Source: Chlorella sorokiniana
Taxonomy: Eukaryota; Chlorophyta; Trebouxiophyceae; Chlorellales; Chlorellaceae
NCBI GenBank assembly: GCA_025917655.1
Contig: CP084614.1
Coordinates: 62,001-126,000, forward strand
Length of the DNA: 64,000 nucleotides
Direction: 5' to 3'
The position numbers and the translations under genes are program-made. How positions within the stretch are numbered: the stretch's first letter is position 1; the number at the start of each line of letters is the position of its first letter. This document shows, piece after piece, positions 58,589 through 64,000 of the stretch. Under the pieces are notes generated by a model. It saw only the letters and a list, made by a program, of their open reading frames with translations, searched no databases and was not told the origin of the DNA.

Positions 58589-60466
58589 TCAGCCGCTGTT
58601 GGCGGCGGCATTGGCGGTGGCGGTGGAGGTGCCGCCACCCTGGGCGTTGGCGTTGGCGGCGGCGTTGGCGTTGGCGGAGCTGGGGTTGGCGCCGCCGGTG
58701 GCGGTGGCAAAGGCCTGGGCGTTGGCCTGGGCGATGCTGAGGGGCACGCACTGGGGGTTGAGGGTGCCGGCGCTGGAGGAGGCAATCGCGCTGGCCAGGG
58801 CCTGTGCAGCAGCGCCCGCCCCGCCGGCCTGAGCAGAGGCGGCTGCAGGGGGTAGGGGTGTGGGGGCGAGGGAGGGCGGTGGTGCCAGGAGCTTTCTTAC
58901 CCGTCAAGACCCTCTGTGCATCGAGCGACGGTGCAGGGCAGGCGGGCTGCACAAGAGCCGGATGCCCCCTCTTACGAACCCCCCCCGCCCCCGGCCCCCG
59001 TCTGATCTCACTTGCGAGCGCCGCCGCAGTCTGGCCGGGCACTGGCCGCAGGCGCCGGTGACGCCCTGGGCGATTGCGGAGGCAAAGGCGTTTGCGCTGG
59101 CGGCGCCGCCGTTGCCGGAGGCCTGGGCCTGGGCAGGGGAGGAGGGAGGGGAAGCCGGGCGGGGGCGAGTGAGCGCGCTGATAGCAGGCTCAGCAAGATG
59201 CACGCAGTGTAGCTGTGGGGGGCCGGGGGAGCTGGAGGGGCACCATGTGGGCGCAGCTGCCGCCAGGTTTTTCTGCCCCTCACCAGAGCCGTGGCGAGAG
59301 CCTGGGCGCCGCTGATGGGGTTCTGGCAGATGGCCTGGGTCAGGCCCTGCAACAATCAACTTGAGAGGGAGGAGCTCGGCGGCGGCATGCGCGGCAAAGG
59401 CGGTTGGTGGGTGCTACGCAGCACCCAGGCTGGCGATCGGGCTGCTGCCGCGCAGCACACACCTGAGCAAAAGCGGTGGCGGAGGCCTGGGCCGCAGCGC
59501 CGCCCTGCAACGCAGGAGGGAGGTGCAGGATGCACAGAGTGCATGGATGGCGGTGTGGCTGGGCTGCCTTGCACAGCGGGACAGCTGGACAGCCAGCAGC
59601 CCTGCCCAGAGGGCCCACCCACCTGAGCGGACGCCTGTGCGGCAGCGTTTGCCACAGTTGAGCCTTGTCCCTGCACATCGGAGGGAGTGTGTGAATCAGC
59701 GCTGCAGTCTGTCAAGGTTTGCAGAGCCGCCGCTCTGGAGCAGATCTGGGCAGCAGGCTGGTACTGCAGGGCTGGCCCAAGCTGCCGCTGCGACCTTGTG
59801 CGCACCGTGCCCCGACACCGTGCACCCACCTGAGTGATGGCCTGAGCGGTGGCCTCCGCGAATGCGTTGCCCTGGCCTGCGAGGAGGAGGGGCATGAAGG
59901 ACAAGGTTCACGCGAGCGCTCCAGGCGGGCAGCTCTCAGCATGCCACTCCGCCGCCCACGCACCCGACGTCTGCGCGTTCGCGGCAGCATTAGCGAAAGC
60001 CGTGCCGCTGCCGGAGGTGACGGCCTCGGCAAAGGCGTTGGCGCTGGCACCCTGCAGGAGCTTGCGGTGCTCTGCAGGGGGTCAAGGGGGCAGCACAGCT
60101 GTCACACTGCACAGCGGGCGCCCAGCAGGCGGCGCCAGCAGCTGTGCTCCTGGGAAGAATCAACGATGCGCGTTCTCTGCATAAGCTCTGTAGCACCCTA
60201 ATAGCCCTCGTGCAAGGCGGTTGAGCAGGCGATCGCGGCAAGGAGCGAGCCATCAACCCGCCCGTCTTGATCTTGGACCAACCCACCACGCGCTCAACCG
60301 CGTACATGACTAGTTTCCGCACAATCAGAACACAGTGTATGCGTAGATGTGGGCAGCAGCTCGACAAGATTGCCCGGCGGGGCTGCCGATCCCCCTGCCC
60401 TCTCACCGGCGGCGGCGCCGTTCAGGCAGGCTGCCAGGAGCAGCAGGGAGACCAGGCAGAGCTTCA
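58589..60466 (-). CDS. Secreted Ala-rich protein of exon-encoded repeats
   Basis: Eight exons: 60466-60407, 60071-59964, 59876-59830, 59670-59623, 59504-59463, 59346-59284, 59128-59012, 58842-58589; about 245 residues. It starts with a classical signal peptide (MKLCLVSLLLLAACLNGAAA). The mature part is almost only Ala, Gln, Asn, Gly, Ser, Thr and Phe in A-x-A periodicity. Successive exons each encode one unit: SANAFAEAVTSGSGTAFANA, GQGNAFAEATAQAITQ, GQGSTVANAAAQASAQ, GGAAAQASATAFAQ, then SANAFASAIAQ. Internal exons are 42-63 bases and mostly phase 0, so units can be added or skipped without frame loss. Four cysteines occur (AICQNP, GACGQC, PQCVP). Periodicity suggests a beta-sheet or silk-like wall or matrix protein. 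No family was recognised. The frame is clean. Confidence 0.75.
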
Positions 60467-60876
60467 TTGCGGCAGTGAAGGATTGGATGACGATAAAATA
60501 GGAATATATGCTGGCCCGCGTGGGATGCGGCCCTGTTATCCGACTCCTTGGACTTTCCAGCCGTGTCAGGTGCATGAAGCTGCGCCAGTTGTCTGCCCAC
60601 AAGGGCACACAGGCCTCGTGGGCTATGCAAGGCATGCACTCGCCTTACAACCACCCTGTGCGTCTCGTAGCCCACGGGGCGTTAGGCCTGAACAGCAACG
60701 GTTTGCCCAGTGTGCCAACCCCCGCCGCTCCCGGGCGCTTGAGCTCGCAGCTGGGATGCTCAACTCACACCCTTGCTCAGTCTTCCAGCTTGAACTCAAG
60801 CTTTTACAGTGTTTAATGCAATTACAACAGTTAATGCTTGACCTTCTGCAAGCCTCAGCCTTCACTAATGGCCCCC
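60467..60876. other. Intergenic gap, tandem (-/-)
   Basis: About 410 bases: the promoter of the Ala-rich gene, with a TATATA-like stretch about 40 bases before its start near 60507, and the 3' UTR of the next secreted protein. No gene-like frame. Confidence 0.35.
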
Positions 60877-61937
60877 TCACAGCGAGGCCACACATACCGC
60901 TCCTCGCCCTGCCCCGCCCTCCACGCCGCACTCGCCGCCTTCGCCTCCGAGCGTCGTGTCGTTGTCACTGCTGGCGGCGGCGGCGGCGCTGGCTGGCTGA
61001 GCTGGGGGATCTGCAGCGGCGGGTGCCGGCGGCGGCGGCGCCGCGGTTACGGTGAAGGAGCGGGAGCGGTCGTCCCCGGTTTCAGGCGGATTGGCCTGCA
61101 CCACCATGTAGTACCTGCATGAGGCAGTACACGTACGGTATTTAAGTATGCAGGTACTTAATCAGCACGCGTGTTGGGTCAGCACGGGTTCAAGCCCCAC
61201 AGGAGCAGAGTGCCAGCTGACCAGCACCGCCGCTGCCGATCACAATGCCGCATAGCCATGTGGCTCCCTGCCTCCTTCACTGTGCCCCATCCACCCCCTC
61301 CCTTTCCACTCACCAGTGTCCCGCCACGGTGTCGACATCCACGCCGAAGCCGTGGGCGCCTGTGGCGCAGGGGCGGTAGCCCTGGGGCAGCGAGCACCAG
61401 CAGCGCTCGGCAGCCGCGTCGGCGCCGTCGCGCGTCTCCAGCGGCCGCGGGCAGCCCACAAGCCAGAAGTTGTGCAGGAAATGGCCAGAGTTGCAGATGG
61501 AGAACGTCAGGGGGCCGCTGTTCATGCCTGCCCAGTACGCCAGCACCAGCTTCCGCTGCCCGGCAAAGGTGGCGGGGGAGTAGCCGCAGACGCCCGCCGC
61601 CGCGTCGGCCAGCAGCAGGTGCCCGGCCGCTAGGCTCAGCGGGCGCGTGGTGGTGCCGTTGTGCACCATGATAGCGCTGGTGAAGTCGCCTGCGTGCAAG
61701 AGGGCGGCATGAAGGAGTGAGTCAGCCGAGGATCCCGCAACAGCGGCGCCGTCCAGCGCCTGCTGCCCTCCCATGCTGGGCTGCATCCCCTAAGCGGCGG
61801 CTTGCAGAAGCCAGCGTGTACTGCGCTGCACTTCTGCTGTGAATTCATACACGCCTCGCCCGCGCACCTGCAGGAAAAGCATGGCCGCGTGCAACGGCGA
61901 GCGCCAGCAGCAGCGACAGAGCGAACCGGGGACGCAT
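60877..61937 (-). CDS. Secreted cysteine-containing protein, unknown family
   Basis: Three exons: 61937-61868, 61689-61314, 61114-60877; about 228 residues. The start MRPRFALSLLLALAVARGHA is a signal peptide with cleavage expected near AFPAG. The main exon encodes a compact domain with FTSAIMVHNGTTTRPLSL, ADAAAGVCGYSPATFAG, YWAGMNSGPLTFSICNSGHF, LHNFWLVGCPRP and ERCWCSLPQGYRPC. This gives about seven cysteines, consistent with disulfides, and N-glycosylation sites. After YYMVVQANPPETGDD a Pro/Ala/Gly-rich tail follows to the stop. I do not recognise the domain. It lies head-to-tail with the Ala-rich secreted gene; a shared extracellular role is a guess. A hairpin spans the 3' splice site of its second intron. 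Confidence 0.7.
61110..61158 (-). promoter_or_regulatory. Hairpin enclosing the 3' splice site of the secreted protein's intron 2
   Basis: Arms AGTACCTGCAT (61110-61120) and ATGCAGGTACT (61148-61158) are exact reverse complements with a 27-base loop. On the gene's strand, the acceptor CAG/GTACT lies inside the 3' arm, so folding of the pre-mRNA would bury the splice site. The regulatory role is inference. Confidence 0.55.
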
Positions 61938-62115
61938 GCTGGTGCGATGACGAAAAGAGAGTCGAGCGCGGCTTGAGGTCACCGATCAAGACCCGCCGCA
62001 CCATCAATCCGCCCTGGGGCTCACACCCCGCCGCCGCCGCTTCCTGGTGCAGAATTTCCGTGCTCCTCTCAACACTGGCACCTAAAAGTTTGCCTCTTCT
62101 CAATTATGATCGAAT
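61938..62115. promoter_or_regulatory. Short divergent promoter region
   Basis: About 180 bases between the secreted-protein start (-) and the aldo/keto reductase gene model start (+). AT-rich near 62095-62120. Shared regulation is likely if the plus start is right. Confidence 0.3.
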
Positions 62116-64000
62116 ATGATGCGAAAGTTTGGGCCAGGAGGCGGCCATGGACACAGCAGCCGTGAGCATCAAGGAAAGGAGTTCTCTTCTAAGCCTGTCT
62201 ACGGGAGACGACCGCTCACCTTTCTCTGCTGTTTTTCCATTACCCGCTGCCTGCTTGAATCATCAGGCGCTAAACGACAACCCGTTCAATGAACTGAATC
62301 ACAAGCTGGGCCCCTGCATCTGCCTGGCACAGCCAGGAGCTGGATTGCTAAACCACTCGGAGCCGGCCTCCAGCTGGCGACTCCTGGCGGCCCGCTGGCA
62401 ATGTGTCCACATGGGTGGACGGCATTATGCGGTAAATGCATATTCATTGTCCGCACACCTCGCATCATCTTCTGCGGGTCCACAGGACACGAACAAGGCC
62501 GATGGCAAGCGACGGTGCGGCGCATTCCCACACCTGCCCCTCCTCAACCACACAGATTACATCCAAGCAGCGATCCACATATTGTATTGACCGCTGCACC
62601 GTGCAGGTTGTCAGCCAGTGGAGTGGGCGGGGCCCGGCAAGAGCGGCTTCTCCTACCTGCTGCACAAGCCCGCTGCAAAGAGCGAGAGCTACGCCGATGC
62701 ACGTGAGCACAATGCGCCGGCTGGCCGAGAGGAGTTCCCCTTGGCAGCTGTGGCGCCGCTGCTACCTGCCAGCTGCCGTTCCACCGCGAGCGTCTGTCTC
62801 TCCCGTTGCAGGGCACGCGCGCAATGAGCAGCAGGAGCAGCCGCATGCCAGCAGCAGCGACAGAGACCGTACGGGGACCTGGAACGGGCCCGCGCCGCGC
62901 GGCTACGTGTCTGAGCCGATGCACGTGGGTGCCTTGTTGGCGTGCCTGAACACCTCTGGCCTGCCGCCGCTCCGCTGCCCGCTGCTTCATGACGAGACAG
63001 CCCCAGCCAGCAAAGACAAGGATTCCAATCTATCAAAGAACTCTGTGCACAAGAGCTCGGCTGGTTCCCTTGTGTGCCGCAGGCTCAAGACGAGTCGGCC
63101 GCGGCCGCCAGCAAGCCTGTGAACGACCCGCCGCACGTGCTGCTGCCCGGCGCCACGCGCATGCCGCTCATCGGGCTGGGCACCTACAAGCTGGAGAGCC
63201 CGGAGGCGGTGCGGAAGGCGCTGGAGGGTGAGCTGGGGGTTGGGGGGCTGGGGGTGGGTAACGCCCTGACCTGTGTGTTGTTGTTTCTTGTGTTTTGGGT
63301 TGTTGAGAAACACTACAGCGCAGCCCGTACGGCTCGGCACTCCGGCCTTCTGCCATTGGTATTTTCAGCCAATTTTTTCCACATTGGCGGGCTCTCACAC
63401 GCTGCTATCCCCGGCCCAGCCCCTCTGCCCAACATCCACGCTGCATGCGTTGTGCCTGAGCCCGCCCGTGTCCAACCCCCAGAGCTGAACCGCAGCTTTG
63501 CTTCTGCCTCCATCCTGTGTGCAGTGGGGTACCGCCACATTGACTGCGCCTCGGTGTACGGAAATGAGGAGGTGGTGGGGCAGGGGCTGGCCGACTTCAT
63601 TGGCCAGGTGCGCTCCTACCCTCCATCCTGTGGGGAACCAGTCAGTGGGCCGGGCAGGGCCTCAGGGCTTGTACAAGGGCCCCACTCGGCTGGGGGGTAC
63701 CCTGCTGGCGGTGCACACTGGGCCGCAGTCCCTGCTGGTGGGGTGACGTGGCTTGGGCCACCGCTGGTGGGCTGTTTGTTGGAGGGCTCCATCAAGCCGC
63801 CCGGGGAGCACAGGGGAGCAGAGGGGCTGTGACAGCCTCGCCGCCTCGCCCCTGCAGCCCACCCTCTCGTTCATCCATCTTGCACCATTCATGCTCTGCT
63901 TTGCGCTTGTTCCTTGTGCTGCAGGGTCGCCGCGACGAGCTGTTCATCACCTCAAAGGTCTGGAACGACGCTCACCGCCCAGCAGACGTCAGGTGCGGCG
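62116..64000 (+). CDS. Aldo/keto reductase with N-terminal extension, cut by window end
   Basis: Supported exons: 62607-62700, 62813-about 62923, 63083-63227, 63525-63607, 63925-63992; the last donor GTGCGG is at 63993 and the gene runs on to the right. The reductase part reads ATRMPLIGLGTYKLESPEAV, GYRHIDCASVYGNEEVVG (catalytic Asp and Tyr) and LFITSKVWNDAHRPADVR (catalytic Lys), so this is the first third of an NADPH-dependent TIM barrel. Upstream exons join in phase and add WAGPGKSGFSYLLHKPAA and an acidic, Ser-rich stretch. A possible first exon, 62116-62161, gives MMRKFGPGGGHGHSS. This N-terminal part is not known from aldo/keto reductases. Alternatively it is a separate short gene and the enzyme starts at the Met in VSEPMH. 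Reductase identity is firm, the 5' end is not. Confidence 0.75.

Noticed and set aside
57228-59042. A 604-codon minus-strand open frame
   Set aside because: It lies antisense to the D-2-hydroxyacid dehydrogenase exons and overlaps the Ala-rich gene in another frame. Its Pro/His/Arg-rich composition is typical of shadow frames in GC-rich DNA.
62129-62590. A 153-codon plus-strand frame before the aldo/keto reductase
   Set aside because: No domain, not in phase with downstream exons, and lies in what the best model treats as an intron.

Overview
This window is nuclear DNA of a green alga, most likely a Chlorella-clade trebouxiophyte. It is strongly GC-rich, nearly every gene is split into many short exons, introns carry (GT)n, (CA)n and (CCCA)n tracts, and the proteins (MOT1 molybdate transporter, RP2, METTL5, an ankyrin protein with a C-terminal box) read as chlorophyte. 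The species is an inference. I saw no prokaryotic operon, CRISPR array, virus copy or transposon, and found no tRNA or rRNA by eye.

Layout: 2-169 last exon of an unknown gene (+); 573-4609 SGNH-fold membrane protein (+); 4974-8671 RP2-like C-CAP protein followed, with almost no gap, by clathrin light chain (+); 9358-13143 NAD-malate dehydrogenase (-); 13585-17585 MOT1 molybdate transporter (+); 17876-20395 ankyrin-repeat protein (-); 20778-21431 DUF2279/YfiM-like membrane protein and 21468-23199 lysine methyltransferase-like protein (+, 36 bp apart); 23613-24701 ISCA1 (-); 25768-27822 METTL5 (+); 28087-28724 small unknown membrane protein (-); 29288-41532 a 37-exon ABCC/MRP transporter (+); 42114-45789 a second SGNH protein, paralogous to the first (-); 46369-48584 alpha/beta-hydrolase (+); 49065-51709 dolichol kinase (-); 51949-~54813 TRAP-like purple acid phosphatase (+); 55195-58091 D-2-hydroxyacid dehydrogenase (+); 58589-60466 secreted Ala-rich repeat protein (-); 60877-61937 secreted protein of unknown family (-); 62116-64000 aldo/keto reductase, cut by the window end (+). 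Many neighbours are divergent and share short upstream regions, or converge on short shared 3' regions. The genes are housekeeping or accessory in kind and do not form one pathway.

Two global properties matter to anyone using this sequence. First, many otherwise convincing coding exons change frame at a G or C run that is one base too short (typically five where six are needed), always in the same direction. I read this as residual homopolymer error in the assembly, not as pseudogenes. Second, about one in nine of the roughly 145 introns traced appears to use a GC rather than GT 5' splice site.

The most novel item is the secreted Ala-rich protein at 58589-60466, in which successive tiny exons each encode one A-x-A-F-A repeat unit. 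Next are the possible RP2-clathrin light chain fusion, a hairpin that encloses a 3' splice site, and a (CAG)10 tract that forms the 3' splice site of an ABC-transporter intron. Exon borders were set by eye from splice motifs and reading-frame continuity.
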